A stretch of 64,000 nucleotides of DNA from Sphingomonas sp. G-3-2-10 (GCF_012927115.1 NZ_JABBFY010000001.1:930001-994000), one strand, 5' to 3'; numbered from the stretch's first letter, positions 9,556-18,287 are shown. The notes: generated by a model from the letters alone, not told the origin. Program-made: numbers and translations.

Positions 9556-9849
9556 ATGGCGTATGATCCGGGTGCAATCGATGCGACGTTGGCGGCGGCG
9601 GTGGGCGACGAGCCCGCGCTGATCGCGGAGCTTCGCGAGGCTTTCCTCGATGGCGTGAAGCGCAATCTGGAGGGCATGAAGTCCGCCGATACGCCGGATG
9701 GCTGGACCTCGGCCGCGCTGCGCCTCAAGGGCCTTGCCGCAAGCTTCGGCGCGGTTCGCCTGATGGCGCTGGCGGGCGAAGCCGCCAATGGCCTGGCTCA
9801 TGACGGCGCCACGCTGCGCCGCCTGCATCGGGCCATCGAACGCCTCTGA
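9556..9849 (+). CDS. Hpt-like domain protein lacking the phosphorylatable histidine
   Basis: 97 residues, all helical. The segment ALRLKGLAASFGA aligns with the HPt signature (A-H-x-L-K-G-x-x-x-x-x-G), but the histidine position is Leu55, so it cannot act as a normal phosphorelay carrier. It could be a pseudo-Hpt that binds a response regulator or kinase without transferring phosphate. Its promoter region (9483-9555) is shared with the divergent coiled-coil gene. Domain call moderate; the missing histidine is read directly. Confidence 0.65.
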   Translation: MAYDPGAIDATLAAAVGDEPALIAELREAFLDGVKRNLEGMKSADTPDGWTSAALRLKGLAASFGAVRLMALAGEAANGLAHDGATLRRLHRAIERL

Positions 9850-9875
9850 TCCGCTGCGGCGCTTGCGCCCCTCAT

Positions 9876-9898
9876 TGAAGTTAAGTAAAGTAACTTCA
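9876..9898. promoter_or_regulatory. Perfect inverted repeat upstream of doxX-like gene
   Basis: TGAAGTTA and TAACTTCA are perfect 8-base arms around a 7-base spacer, in an AT-rich pocket 20 bases before the GTG of the DoxX gene. It looks like a dimeric-repressor operator (MarR/ArsR/HxlR type). No regulator gene is adjacent. No U-tract follows, so a terminator for the preceding gene is less likely. Confidence 0.5.
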
Positions 9899-9917
9899 TT
9901 CTGAGGGGAGAGCGCCT

Positions 9918-10322
9918 GTGTCACCGAAAGCCATGACGCCGAAAACGATGACGATCGCCGGATGGGTCCTGACGGGCCTGTTCTCGCTGTTCATTCTGGG
10001 AGCGTCGGTCTTTCCGAAGCTGAGCGGAATGCCGGTCGCCGAAGAGACGATGGCGCAGCTCGGATGGCCCGCGGGCTATGTCATGACGATCGGCCTGATC
10101 GAACTGGGCTGCCTGATCCTCTATCTCTATCCGCGCACCAATATCCTTGGCGCGGTGCTGTTCATGGCCGTGTTCGGCGGCGCGATGGCGACGCAGATCC
10201 GCGCCGGCAGCCCGCTGTTCAGCCATGTGCTGTTCGGCATCTATCTCGGCCTGTTCATGTGGGGCGGCCTGTGGCTGCGCGACGCGACGGTGCGCGCGAT
10301 CTTCCCGTTCCGGAAGGCCTAG
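9918..10322 (+). CDS. DoxX-like family membrane protein
   Basis: 134 residues with four hydrophobic helices. GASVFPKLSG, GYVMTIGLIELGCLILYLYPRTNILGA, split by helices, and the terminal GLWLRD segment fit the DoxX/DoxX-like quinone-related inner-membrane family; precise function unknown. The start is GTG at 9918, behind GAGGGGAGAG; an ATG at 9933 is the alternative. The inverted repeat at 9876-9898 probably controls it. Its stop overlaps the stop of the convergent M23 gene (10319-10322). Confidence 0.8.
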   Translation: MSPKAMTPKTMTIAGWVLTGLFSLFILGASVFPKLSGMPVAEETMAQLGWPAGYVMTIGLIELGCLILYLYPRTNILGAVLFMAVFGGAMATQIRAGSPLFSHVLFGIYLGLFMWGGLWLRDATVRAIFPFRKA

Positions 10323-11416
10323 AAGCGGACCACGGTGTTCGGACCGGGTTTCTCGCCGGTCCGGGCGCTGGCTGGCCCCGTCCAAGGCTTGCTGCCCAGA
10401 TCGCCGAGATCCGGATAGCTGCCGATCAATTCGAACCGCTTGAAGACGAAGCCCTTGCCTTCGCCCAGCAATGGCTGCGGCGCATCGGCGACATGGAAGT
10501 GGAGATGGGGCCCGGTGGTATCGCCGGTGAAGCCGAGGGCCGCGATCGCGTCGCCGCTCCGGACGCGATCGCCCTGCTTGACGCGGATGCTGCCGGGCCT
10601 GAGGTGCTCATAGATGGCGAAGCGCCCGTCGCCGAGATCGAGCGAAACGAAATTGCCAGCGGCATCGTCCTGTGCATGCGCCGGATTGCCTGAGACGCTG
10701 GCGCTCTCCTTCATCCCGTCCCGCACCATCGCGACACGGGCATCGGCGACCGCCAGCACTTCGGCACCATAGCCCAGCGCATTGGCGGGAACATCGGCAT
10801 CGCCCTTCGCGATTCGGCCCTTGGCATCGGCGAGGACGAAATCGATCGCGTGACGGCCCGGGATACGGGGCAGGCCGCGCGTATAGATGACGCGCCGGTG
10901 CCCGCGTGGCCAGTCGGGCGAATGGATCGCGACCCACGGCCCACCCTTCAGCGGCGGCCCGAGACGCGGAAGCGGGGTCTGGTCGAGCATTGCCGGCGCA
11001 GGGCGATACACCGACGTCGACCGTGCCGAATGGCGGCAGGAGATTTCGTGGTTCAGTTCGCGTGGAAGCGGATCGGGAAGCCGTACTTCGAGATAGACGG
11101 TGGCGATCCGGCCCGGAGGCAGCATGGCAGGCCCATAAAAGGGGCCGGGTGCGTCGAAGCGGGCCGCCAAAACCTGGCCCTCGATATCCAGCGCCCTCCG
11201 GCCATCCGCGAAAGCGACGATCCGCTCGATCAGAATCGATGCGGTCCCCATGTTCGACAATGTCAGTTCGTAGAGCGCAAGAGGGCCGTCGGTCGTCGGC
11301 ACCGCTTCGGGCAGCGACAATATCGCGACTGCCAGAGGCTCCTCTTCCGGCAGCCGCGCCCCGGTCAAGAGCGGTAGCCCAAGCGCACCGGCAAGGCACG
11401 TGCGCCGGTCGATCAC
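10319..11416 (-). CDS. M23 family metallopeptidase (exported)
   Basis: 365 residues from the GTG at 11416, which overlaps the stop of the VWA gene as GTGA; a longer frame into that gene has no support. The N-terminus (DRRTCLAGALGLPLLTGA) looks like a twin-arginine or Sec signal. A beta-rich middle domain (about 30-165) precedes the LytM/M23 domain, seen as RHAIDF (first His-Asp zinc ligands), YEHLRPGSIRVKQGDRV and GPHLHFHVAD (His-x-His). A peptidoglycan endopeptidase role in the periplasm is likely. It is the last gene of a minus-strand operon that begins with the MoxR gene. Confidence 0.87.
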   Translation of the reverse strand: MIDRRTCLAGALGLPLLTGARLPEEEPLAVAILSLPEAVPTTDGPLALYELTLSNMGTASILIERIVAFADGRRALDIEGQVLAARFDAPGPFYGPAMLPPGRIATVYLEVRLPDPLPRELNHEISCRHSARSTSVYRPAPAMLDQTPLPRLGPPLKGGPWVAIHSPDWPRGHRRVIYTRGLPRIPGRHAIDFVLADAKGRIAKGDADVPANALGYGAEVLAVADARVAMVRDGMKESASVSGNPAHAQDDAAGNFVSLDLGDGRFAIYEHLRPGSIRVKQGDRVRSGDAIAALGFTGDTTGPHLHFHVADAPQPLLGEGKGFVFKRFELIGSYPDLGDLGSKPWTGPASARTGEKPGPNTVVRF

Positions 11417-12591
11417 CGCTTGCGGCTCAATTCCCGCGTCGCGTCGTCTAGCCCCGCCAGGGTCAGCGGATACATCCGGTCGGTCATCAACTCGCGGATG
11501 ATGCGGGTCGACTGCGAATAGCCCCATTGCGCCTCGGGGATCGGGTTGAGCCACACCGCGGCGGGATAGGTGTTCGCCACGCGCTGCATCCACACCGCGC
11601 CGGCTTCCTCGTTGAAATGCTCGACCGAGCCGCCGGGATGGCTGATTTCATAGGGGCTCATCGCGGCGTCGCCGACGAAGATCACCTTATAGTCATGGCC
11701 ATATTTGTGGAGCACGTCCCAGGTCTGCGTGCGTTCGGTGAAGCGGCGGCGATTGTCCTTCCACACACCTTCGTAGAGGCAGTTGTGGAAGTAGAAGAAT
11801 TCGAGATTCTTGAACTCGGCGGTGGCGGCGGAGAACAGCTCCTCGCATAGCTTGATGAACGGATCCATAGACCCGCCGACGTCGAGGAACAGCAGCAGTT
11901 TCACCGCATTGTGGCGTTCGGGCCGCATCCGGATGTCGAGCCAGCCCTGCCGCGCGGTGCCTTCGATCGTGCCGTCCAGATCGAGTTCGTCGGCGGCGCC
12001 TTCGCGAGCGAAACGGCGCAGACGGCGCAGCGCCACCTTGATGTTACGCGTGCCGAGTTCGCGGGTGGCGTCGAGATTCTTGTACTCGCGGCCCTCCCAC
12101 ACTTTCAGCGCGCGCTTGTGCTTGCTTTCGCCGCCGATGCGCACGCCTTCGGGATTATAGCCGCCGTTTCCGAAGGGCGAGGTGCCGCCGGTGCCGATCC
12201 ATTTGTTGCCGCCCTGGTGCCGGCCCTGCTGCTCCTCGAGCCGCTTCTTCAGCGTCTCCATGATCTCGTCCCACGAACCGAGGGACTTGATCTTCTCCAT
12301 CTCCTCGGCGGTCAGGAACTTCTCGGCGACGGCCTTCAACCAGTCCTCGGGGATGTCTGCGGGCGCGACGCCATAGGTGGAGGAGATGCCCTTGAAGACC
12401 TTGGCGAAGACCTGATCGAACCGGTCGAGCAGCCCCTCGTCCTTCACGAAGGTCGCACGGGCGAGATAGTAGAAGGCTTCGGGCGTGCGATCGATCACGT
12501 CACGGTCGAGCGCTTCGAGAAGGATCAGATGCTCCTTCAGGCTGGCCTTGATGCCGGCGGCGCGCAGCTCGTCGAGGAAGTTGAAGAACAT
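11413..12591 (-). CDS. VWA domain protein, CoxE-like
   Basis: 392 residues. The N-terminal part begins FNFLDELRAAGIKASLKEHL, followed by a Gly-rich linker (about 130-150) and a C-terminal von Willebrand A fold with the metal-site variant LDVGGSMD (Asp-x-Gly-x-Ser in place of Asp-x-Ser-x-Ser). This is the CoxE-like partner that usually pairs with a MoxR AAA+ ATPase to form a chaperone or metal-insertion machine. A MoxR gene is present in the same operon (15003), but three unrelated genes lie between them. It starts 3 bases after the upstream glycosyltransferase-like gene. Confidence 0.9.
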   Translation of the reverse strand: MFFNFLDELRAAGIKASLKEHLILLEALDRDVIDRTPEAFYYLARATFVKDEGLLDRFDQVFAKVFKGISSTYGVAPADIPEDWLKAVAEKFLTAEEMEKIKSLGSWDEIMETLKKRLEEQQGRHQGGNKWIGTGGTSPFGNGGYNPEGVRIGGESKHKRALKVWEGREYKNLDATRELGTRNIKVALRRLRRFAREGAADELDLDGTIEGTARQGWLDIRMRPERHNAVKLLLFLDVGGSMDPFIKLCEELFSAATAEFKNLEFFYFHNCLYEGVWKDNRRRFTERTQTWDVLHKYGHDYKVIFVGDAAMSPYEISHPGGSVEHFNEEAGAVWMQRVANTYPAAVWLNPIPEAQWGYSQSTRIIRELMTDRMYPLTLAGLDDATRELSRKR

Positions 12592-12594
12592 GGG

Positions 12595-13992
12595 CTATCG
12601 TTGGTCCTGATCGACGCGTTCGTAAAGCTTCCAATGCGTGCCGGAGAGACCCTCGGGATGGGCTTCGGCGATCGGCGCGTAAGGGCTGCCGCAGCGGATC
12701 GCCTCGGCGGGAAAGGCTTCGCTGCCGTCGCGATCGACGAACAGGAAGCGCGGGGCGGGGCAGGGCGTCCCGGCGATCCTGAGCGGATAGCCGGACGATA
12801 GCGCGGCGGCCTGGAGAACGGCGTCCGCGCGCTCCTGCTCGGGAGCGATATCGGCCCCGGCGGGCGCCCGGGCGCGCATCGCTTCGATCGCGCGCCCGGG
12901 ATCGGCGCGCTGGTCGAGGATCAGGCGGTAATCCTTGTCGAGCGCAAACCAGGTGACGATCACCAACGCACCGCACGCCATCATCCGCGCCAGTCCGGGC
13001 CATTCGAGCCGCCGGGCGATCAGCAGCGCGATCAGCATCAATCCGCCGATCCCGCTCACCAGATGGTATCGCGGCGCGCCACTGTTGGGCAGGTGGGCGA
13101 GGGCGATGCCCAGCGGCAGCAGGATCAGCGCGATCAACCAGAAGCCCAGCTCCTTCCGCTCGGCCTTGGGCACCAGCGCGCCTTCCGCCCAATTGTTGAG
13201 CAACAGGAGCAGGAAGAGCAGCGGCAGGATTCCGTCGATCCAATAAGATGCCATCTGAGCGATCCCGTTCCACCAGCTCCGCCAGGCAAAGGCCTCGACA
13301 TTGCCGAACTGGAGATGGCCGCCGGCGGCCCAGAGGATCAGCGCGAGCATCGCGAGGGCGGGCAGGGCGAGCGGCAGGAGGATGCGGATCGAGAGTCCCG
13401 CCGCTTCGCGCAAGGGATAGGCCCGGTACAGCGTGAGGACGATCCACACCGCCATCGCCGCCAGCCCGAACGCCATCGTCAGCTGCGATGCCATGCCCAG
13501 CAGCGAGGCAAGCGCGAGCGGGATGGCGGGCAGACGCTGCGCCGGGTCGTCGAGCCAGCGCGCGGTCAGCAGGACAGCGACCATCAGCGCCAGCACCATC
13601 GGTGCATAGCCGCGCGCTTCCGATCCATAGGTCACGAGCAGCGGCGAGATCGCGAAGATCAGCGCCGCGACCAGCGCCATCGCCTTGCCGTCGCGCCGCC
13701 CGATCAATGCCGCGACGACGACTGTCGCGGTGCCAGTCAGGATCGAGAGCCCGCGCTGGACGACGGGTGCGGTATCGAGCCCGACCATCTGGAGCCACAG
13801 TGTATTGAGGTGATGATTGTTGTCGTGATTGATCTTCAGGAACACGCCCAGCGGCGTGCCGACATCATGCGCCTGAACCGCCGACCATGCCTCGTCGAGC
13901 CACAGCGCGCCTTGCGCTGCGGCGATGCGAAGCGCGAGGCCGATCGCGGCGATGGCGGCAACCGCGATCCACAGGCGACGTCCGGCGGTCAT
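12595..13992 (-). CDS. GT39-like polytopic membrane glycosyltransferase
   Basis: 465 residues from the ATG at 13992, which overlaps the upstream stop as ATGA; a longer in-frame extension inside the neighbour is spurious. Features are an N-terminal TM helix, an early acidic motif LWLDEAWSA, and then many membrane helices with short loops, as in ArnT/PMT-type (GT39, GT-C fold) glycosyltransferases that use polyprenyl-phosphate sugars. The motif HDNNHHLNTLWLQ after the first loop supports this. The C-terminal about 90 residues are periplasmic and contain CPAPRFLFVDRDG. Substrate unknown. Confidence 0.8.
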   Translation of the reverse strand: MTAGRRLWIAVAAIAAIGLALRIAAAQGALWLDEAWSAVQAHDVGTPLGVFLKINHDNNHHLNTLWLQMVGLDTAPVVQRGLSILTGTATVVVAALIGRRDGKAMALVAALIFAISPLLVTYGSEARGYAPMVLALMVAVLLTARWLDDPAQRLPAIPLALASLLGMASQLTMAFGLAAMAVWIVLTLYRAYPLREAAGLSIRILLPLALPALAMLALILWAAGGHLQFGNVEAFAWRSWWNGIAQMASYWIDGILPLLFLLLLLNNWAEGALVPKAERKELGFWLIALILLPLGIALAHLPNSGAPRYHLVSGIGGLMLIALLIARRLEWPGLARMMACGALVIVTWFALDKDYRLILDQRADPGRAIEAMRARAPAGADIAPEQERADAVLQAAALSSGYPLRIAGTPCPAPRFLFVDRDGSEAFPAEAIRCGSPYAPIAEAHPEGLSGTHWKLYERVDQDQR

Positions 13993-14582
13993 GCGATCCG
14001 GTTCCGCCCGATCAGCCGGCGGGTGGCCGGAATGCGGATCAGCGCGGCGAGGACGAACAGCCCGGCCATGACCAGTCCGAGCGTCTCGGTTCCGGTGCGG
14101 AATATCCGGCCGCCATAGCTGTAGGTGAAGACGAACCACAGCCACCACATGCCCAGCGTGTGCAGTCGCTTCCAATTCTTTCCCAGCGCTCGCATCGCGC
14201 GGTCGTTCGAGGTGGCGGCCATTGCCCACATCAGCAGATAGCCGGTGCCGCCGACGATCCAGACGATCGCCGGGCGGCTGACATCGGTCGAGGCGATCAG
14301 CCAGACAAAGGCGACGCCGTGGATCGTGTGGATCGAAGCGACGCCGAGACCGATATAGCGACGCTGCCGCAGCACTTCGCTGAACGGCCCGCCGAACATC
14401 TCGAACAACGGCCGCGCAGTGAAGGCCAGCAGGAACCAGACCGCCGCCCAGCGCGCGGTGAGCCGGGTGGCGAGGCTGAGCTGCTCCTTGTGACTGCCCG
14501 GCAGCAATGCAGCGGTTGCGCAAATGGCAAGGGCGCCGGCGGTTGCCAGCGCAATCAGCCAGGGTTTGCGCCCCCCTGCCAC
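13989..14582 (-). CDS. Ferric-reductase-like transmembrane protein
   Basis: 197 residues with about six hydrophobic helices. Conserved-looking histidines in IHTIHGVAF and WKRLHTLGMW fit the heme-binding helices of the ferric reductase/MsrQ-like membrane family. It has no attached flavin or NAD domain, so it would need a partner or act as a cytochrome b-type subunit. No msrP neighbour is present. It lies 4 bases after the GFA gene and overlaps the glycosyltransferase start by 4 bases. Confidence 0.78.
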   Translation of the reverse strand: MAGGRKPWLIALATAGALAICATAALLPGSHKEQLSLATRLTARWAAVWFLLAFTARPLFEMFGGPFSEVLRQRRYIGLGVASIHTIHGVAFVWLIASTDVSRPAIVWIVGGTGYLLMWAMAATSNDRAMRALGKNWKRLHTLGMWWLWFVFTYSYGGRIFRTGTETLGLVMAGLFVLAALIRIPATRRLIGRNRIA

Positions 14583-14586
14583 AGCC

Positions 14587-14997
14587 TCAGCCGATCGGCG
14601 GCGGCTGACGTTCGCTCCGCGGCAGCGCGGGATCGAACACCGCCCAGCCGGGCGCGGATGCGGCCCAGATCACTTCGGTCGGGCGTACGGGGTTAGGATC
14701 GTCGAACGCGCCCGCGCGAATGCCCAAAAACTCCCCGCTGACAGGTCCGGTGAACAACGGCGTGCCGCACGCACTGCAAAAGCCGCGGCGCAGTCGGTTG
14801 CCGCTGTCCGCCACGCTTTCATACCAGCGTAGCTCGCCCGAGATTTCGAGATCAGCGGTGCGATACAGCGCGTTGGTGGTGCCGTTGCCCGCACCCCAAT
14901 ACTGACAATCGCGGCACCAGCAGGTGCGCACCCGCACCGGATCGCCCGCAATCGCGATGCGCACCGCGCCGCACAGGCACCCTGCGCCGCTCGTCAC
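14587..14997 (-). CDS. GFA family (glutathione-dependent formaldehyde-activating-like) protein
   Basis: 136 residues with the zinc-binding cysteine pattern of the GFA/CENP-V fold: CLCGAV near the N-terminus, CWCRDCQYW, and FCSACGTPLF. Family members are often named for spontaneous glutathione-formaldehyde condensation, but most are uncharacterised zinc proteins. It sits 5 bases downstream of the MoxR gene in the same operon. Confidence 0.9.
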   Translation of the reverse strand: MTSGAGCLCGAVRIAIAGDPVRVRTCWCRDCQYWGAGNGTTNALYRTADLEISGELRWYESVADSGNRLRRGFCSACGTPLFTGPVSGEFLGIRAGAFDDPNPVRPTEVIWAASAPGWAVFDPALPRSERQPPPIG

Positions 14998-15002
14998 GCC
15001 GC

Positions 15003-15854
15003 TCAGCCCTTGTTCTGCTGGCGCCGCGCCATGAAGGCGAGGCGTTCGAACAGCATCACGTCCTGCTCGTTCTTGAGCAGCGCGCCGTGCAGCGGCGGGA
15101 TCGCCTTGGTCGGATCGCGGTTCTGCAGCACGTCGAGCGGCAGATCTTCGTGGAGCAGCAGCTTGAGCCAGTCGAGCAATTCGGTGGTCGAGGGCTTCTT
15201 CTTCAGGCCCGGCACGTCGCGGATCTCGTAGAAGATATCCATCGCCTTGCTGACCAGCACCTTCTGGATGCCGGGGAAGTGCACGTCGATGATCGCCTGC
15301 ATCGTCTCGCGATCGGGGAATTTGATATAGTGGAAGAAGCAGCGGCGCAGGAACGCGTCGGGCAGTTCCTTCTCGTTGTTCGAAGTGATGACCACGATGG
15401 GGCGCTCGGCGGCGCGGACGGTCTCGCGGGTCTCATAGACATGGAATTCCATGCGATCGAGCTCCTGCAGGAGGTCGTTCGGGAACTCGATATCGGCCTT
15501 GTCGATCTCGTCGATCAGCAGGACGGGGAGCTGCGGAGAAACGAACGCCTCCCACAATTTGCCCTTGCGGATATAGTTGGCGATGTCGTGAACGCGCTCG
15601 TCGCCGAGCTGGCCGTCGCGAAGGCGGGCGACCGCGTCATATTCGTAGAGACCCTGCTGCGCCTTGGTCGTGGACTTCACGTTCCACTCGATCAGCGGCG
15701 CATTGACCGCCTTGGCAATCTCGTAGGCGAGGACGGTCTTGCCCGTGCCCGGCTCGCCCTTGACGAGCAGCGGACGACGCAGCGTAACCGCTGCGTTGAC
15801 CGCGACTTTCAGATCATCGGTAGCGACGTAAGACTGGGTACCTTCGAAGCGCAT
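15003..15854 (-). CDS. MoxR-type AAA+ ATPase
   Basis: 283 residues. Walker A GEPGTGKT (about 38-45), Walker B LLIDEIDKAD, sensor region ITSNNEKELPDAFLRRC. Starts MRFEGTQSYVAT, typical of the MoxR branch that partners CoxE-like VWA proteins. Likely role: ATP-driven maturation or metal insertion of a client. It is the first gene of a six-gene minus-strand operon ending with the M23 peptidase, with a good SD (AAAGGAAT) close to its ATG. An 84-base gap separates it from the preceding hypothetical gene. Confidence 0.93.
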   Translation of the reverse strand: MRFEGTQSYVATDDLKVAVNAAVTLRRPLLVKGEPGTGKTVLAYEIAKAVNAPLIEWNVKSTTKAQQGLYEYDAVARLRDGQLGDERVHDIANYIRKGKLWEAFVSPQLPVLLIDEIDKADIEFPNDLLQELDRMEFHVYETRETVRAAERPIVVITSNNEKELPDAFLRRCFFHYIKFPDRETMQAIIDVHFPGIQKVLVSKAMDIFYEIRDVPGLKKKPSTTELLDWLKLLLHEDLPLDVLQNRDPTKAIPPLHGALLKNEQDVMLFERLAFMARRQQNKG

Positions 15855-15938
15855 CGGTATTCCTTTGAAACCCGATATGCTGCCTAGAGAGGAAGGAAAG
15901 GCTTGTCAGCCCCATGCGGCGCCGATCCGCAGCCGGCC

Positions 15939-16298
15939 TTACTGGTGGTGCAGGCGGTTGCCGAAGCCGGTGTTCGTCTTCGTCATCTTGACCAGCTTGC
16001 GGAGATAGCCCCGGACTTCCCGCTCGAACCGCCGCTCGTCATGGACGCCGACGCGGAGATAATCGTCCTGATCGAGCAGCCCCTTGAGCGCGTCGGCAAA
16101 CCGTGCCCGATCGTTCGTCGCGTCGCTGGTCCTGAGTGCGCGGCAGACCCATTCCTCGGCCGCTGCCTTGTCGTAATCGCCCTCACAGGAACGGCCACCG
16201 CGATCGGCGCGATCCTGATCGATACGCGACGCGTTGAAACGGCTTTCCAGCCATTTGCGGACGATCTCGCCGTCCCATTCCTGCTGTAGCTCGCTCAT
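15939..16298 (-). CDS. Hypothetical protein
   Basis: 119 residues if begun at the ATG at 16298 (MSELQQEWDG); an in-frame TTG at 16343 would add 15 residues, and neither start has a strong ribosome site. The protein is charged, with RVGVHDERRFEREVRGYLRKLVKM near the C-terminus and no membrane helix or signal peptide. Not recognised. It lies 62 bases after the gene at 16361 on the same strand. Confidence 0.55.
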   Translation of the reverse strand: MSELQQEWDGEIVRKWLESRFNASRIDQDRADRGGRSCEGDYDKAAAEEWVCRALRTSDATNDRARFADALKGLLDQDDYLRVGVHDERRFEREVRGYLRKLVKMTKTNTGFGNRLHHQ

Positions 16299-16360
16299 CG
16301 GCGGCGGGGTGCCATGCCGGACGATCGCTGTCCACGCCCACAAGGGGCGCCGATGGGGTC

Positions 16361-17026
16361 TTAGTGCTTCCCGCGCGCGCTGGCGCGTGCTTCGAGCAGA
16401 TCGAACAGGCCGCGATGCTGCGCGAACATCTGCTGTGCGCCGAACAACATGGCGCGCTCGACGCTCATCTCGCGCACCAGCGTGTCGACGACGATGATCG
16501 TCTCCTCGGCCAGCGGCAGCGTGCTGCGCGGCGCGATCAGGCCGAGCCGGGTCGCGGCGGCGTCGAGCACGTCGCGCACCGCATCCCAGTCGAGCGCCAG
16601 CGCCAGCGCCGCGCCGGTCGCGCAGCCCGCGCGGTCGGACTGGGCCAGCATGTCGAGCGCGTGACGCTGATGCTGGGCCGCGGCTTCGGCTTCGGCATGG
16701 CCGGGGGTGCTGGGCAGGGGGCCTGCGGCCGCGACGATCCGGACCAGAAACTCACGCTCGGCCACGAAGGCTTCCGCCGCCGCTTCGAGCCAATCGCGCT
16801 CTAGGCTGCCGCGCGCATGGTTCAGTGCGAGATCGATCACGCCGGGATGATTGCCGTGCAGCAGGCAGAGATAATGGACCGCATCGGCAAGGTCGCGCGG
16901 CGAGCCGCCATTGGCGGCGAGGCGGCGCAGCCACGGATGAACCTGGACGCCGTCCGACGCCGTCAGGGCGCCCATCGGTCCCGAAGCCCCGCTAAGCCGC
17001 GCGATCTGTACGGAATCAAACGGCAT
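16361..17026 (-). CDS. Conserved hypothetical helical protein
   Basis: 221 residues, Ala-rich and predicted mostly helical, with no membrane span. Segments such as GVQVHPWLRRLAANGGSPRDLADAVHYL, read in two halves, and the charged tail ARASARGKH give no catalytic motif I recognise. It looks like a lineage-specific cytoplasmic protein. Upstream lies a 248-base AT-richer gap (17027-17274) that must hold its promoter and that of the divergent gene at 17275. Confidence 0.65.
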   Translation of the reverse strand: MPFDSVQIARLSGASGPMGALTASDGVQVHPWLRRLAANGGSPRDLADAVHYLCLLHGNHPGVIDLALNHARGSLERDWLEAAAEAFVAEREFLVRIVAAAGPLPSTPGHAEAEAAAQHQRHALDMLAQSDRAGCATGAALALALDWDAVRDVLDAAATRLGLIAPRSTLPLAEETIIVVDTLVREMSVERAMLFGAQQMFAQHRGLFDLLEARASARGKH

Positions 17027-17274
17027 ACGCCCCCATAACTCAAGAGTTGCCGCCCGCGGACGGGCGCTCCCCCCAATAGCGGGCAGGTATATACCGAACC
17101 CCGTAAAGACGTGGTTTATTCGGTGTTTACCTAGGTATTTTTACTGAGCGCGCTCGATCTTCTTTGCGTCATTGGGTTGCCTGAGCTGATTTCATCAAAT
17201 CCTCACAACACCCTCATGCCGCTCACCTGCCGCTCCGGCAAAGCAAAGCCTCAAGCACAAGTGGAGGCAGTGAC
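17027..17274. other. Divergent intergenic region with a 10-base palindrome
   Basis: 248 bases between divergent genes, richer in A and T than its surroundings. It contains a perfect palindrome TACCTAGGTA at 17128-17137. No ORF or RNA gene is recognised. It probably carries promoters for both flanking genes. Confidence 0.4.
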
Positions 17275-17652
17275 ATGAACACCAGTCCGGGAAGGGCCCA
17301 GTATCGTATCGCCATGATCGTCGCGCTTGCGGCGGCGGGACTTCAGGTCTGGATGAACCTGGCGGTGGGGATCGTCGGCAATGAGGATAATCCGGTGAAC
17401 CAGGGCTTTTACGGCGTCGTCGTAACAGCCGCCGCCTGCGCGTTCGTCGCACGGTTTACCGCCGACGGGATGGCGAGGGCGATGGTCGCGGTGGCCGGCG
17501 TGCAGGCGTTGCTTGCGCTCATGCTGGCAACGGCACCGTCGAATGCGCGCGATGCGATGGGCGTGATCGTGCTGAGCGGCGGCTTCATAGCATTATGGCT
17601 GATCTCGGCGGCGCTGTTCCATCGCAGCGCCTGCCTTTCGGCCCGAGGCTAG
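17275..17652 (+). CDS. Small four-helix membrane protein, unknown function
   Basis: 125 residues with four hydrophobic helices (about 12-32, 42-62, 66-86 and 95-117) and short loops. Not assigned to a family. The ATG follows AGTGGAGGCAGTGAC, an adequate ribosome site. It stands alone: a 190-base gap follows before the lipoprotein gene. Confidence 0.6.
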   Translation: MNTSPGRAQYRIAMIVALAAAGLQVWMNLAVGIVGNEDNPVNQGFYGVVVTAAACAFVARFTADGMARAMVAVAGVQALLALMLATAPSNARDAMGVIVLSGGFIALWLISAALFHRSACLSARG

Positions 17653-17842
17653 GCCGCCGCGCACCGGGAGCTGTTGGAGCGCGGCGGCCCCTTCCCGGCC
17701 ACCTGGGCGGGGAATCCGGCCAAACCGATGTGACGGAAGTGAAACCAGACGCTGCCTCAGGTGTTTAAGGCGCGCCTGCTTCTTTTCGTCGGCACTTTGC
17801 ACAACGTCGGATCAGGCTTTTCGTTTCGCCCAACCAAAGGGG

Positions 17843-18133
17843 ATGCACATGAACCGCAAATATCTGATCGCCGCCGCCATCATCGGCGCGCTTCCGCTGG
17901 CCGCCTGTGGTCCGAAGACCCCCGCCGCCGAGAACGCGCTGGCCAACGCCGAAGCGACCGCCGACACGCTGGACAACCAGGCTGCGGAGATCCGTTCGGA
18001 CGCGGGCAACACGGTCGACGCGATCGAAAGCGGCGCCGAGAACCGCGCCGATGCGGTCGAGAACAAGGCGGCCGCCGTCCGCGACGCCGGCGCGAACACC
18101 GCCGAGAAGATCGACGAGAAGGCGGGTCACTGA
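17843..18133 (+). CDS. Small predicted lipoprotein
   Basis: 96 residues (94 from the second ATG at 17849). The signal peptide ends in the lipobox LAAC at about residue 22, so it is probably lipid-anchored. The mature part is a short Ala/Asp/Glu/Asn-rich helix with repeating units (DNQAAEIRSDAGNTVD, AENRADAVENKAAAVRD), likely a coiled coil of the small Lpp-like or entericidin-like type. A strong terminator lies 42 bases downstream. Confidence 0.7.
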   Translation: MHMNRKYLIAAAIIGALPLAACGPKTPAAENALANAEATADTLDNQAAEIRSDAGNTVDAIESGAENRADAVENKAAAVRDAGANTAEKIDEKAGH

Positions 18134-18174
18134 TCCCTCATTTCCGCCCTCCCGCTACGGGAGACGGACAAATG

Positions 18175-18214
18175 AAAAGGCCGGGGAGCGATCCCCGGCC
18201 TTTTCTACTTTTGC
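18175..18214 (+). terminator. Rho-independent terminator
   Basis: Perfect 13-base stem (AAAAGGCCGGGGA against TCCCCGGCCTTTT) with a GCGA tetraloop, followed by CTACTTTT. It ends the lipoprotein transcript at 18133. Confidence 0.9.
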
Positions 18215-18287
18215 CCGCTCGCTTTCCTCCGTCTCCGTTCAACTTGGCGCTTTGCATCCCGGCAGGGATTAAGGCAGTAATCGGGCC

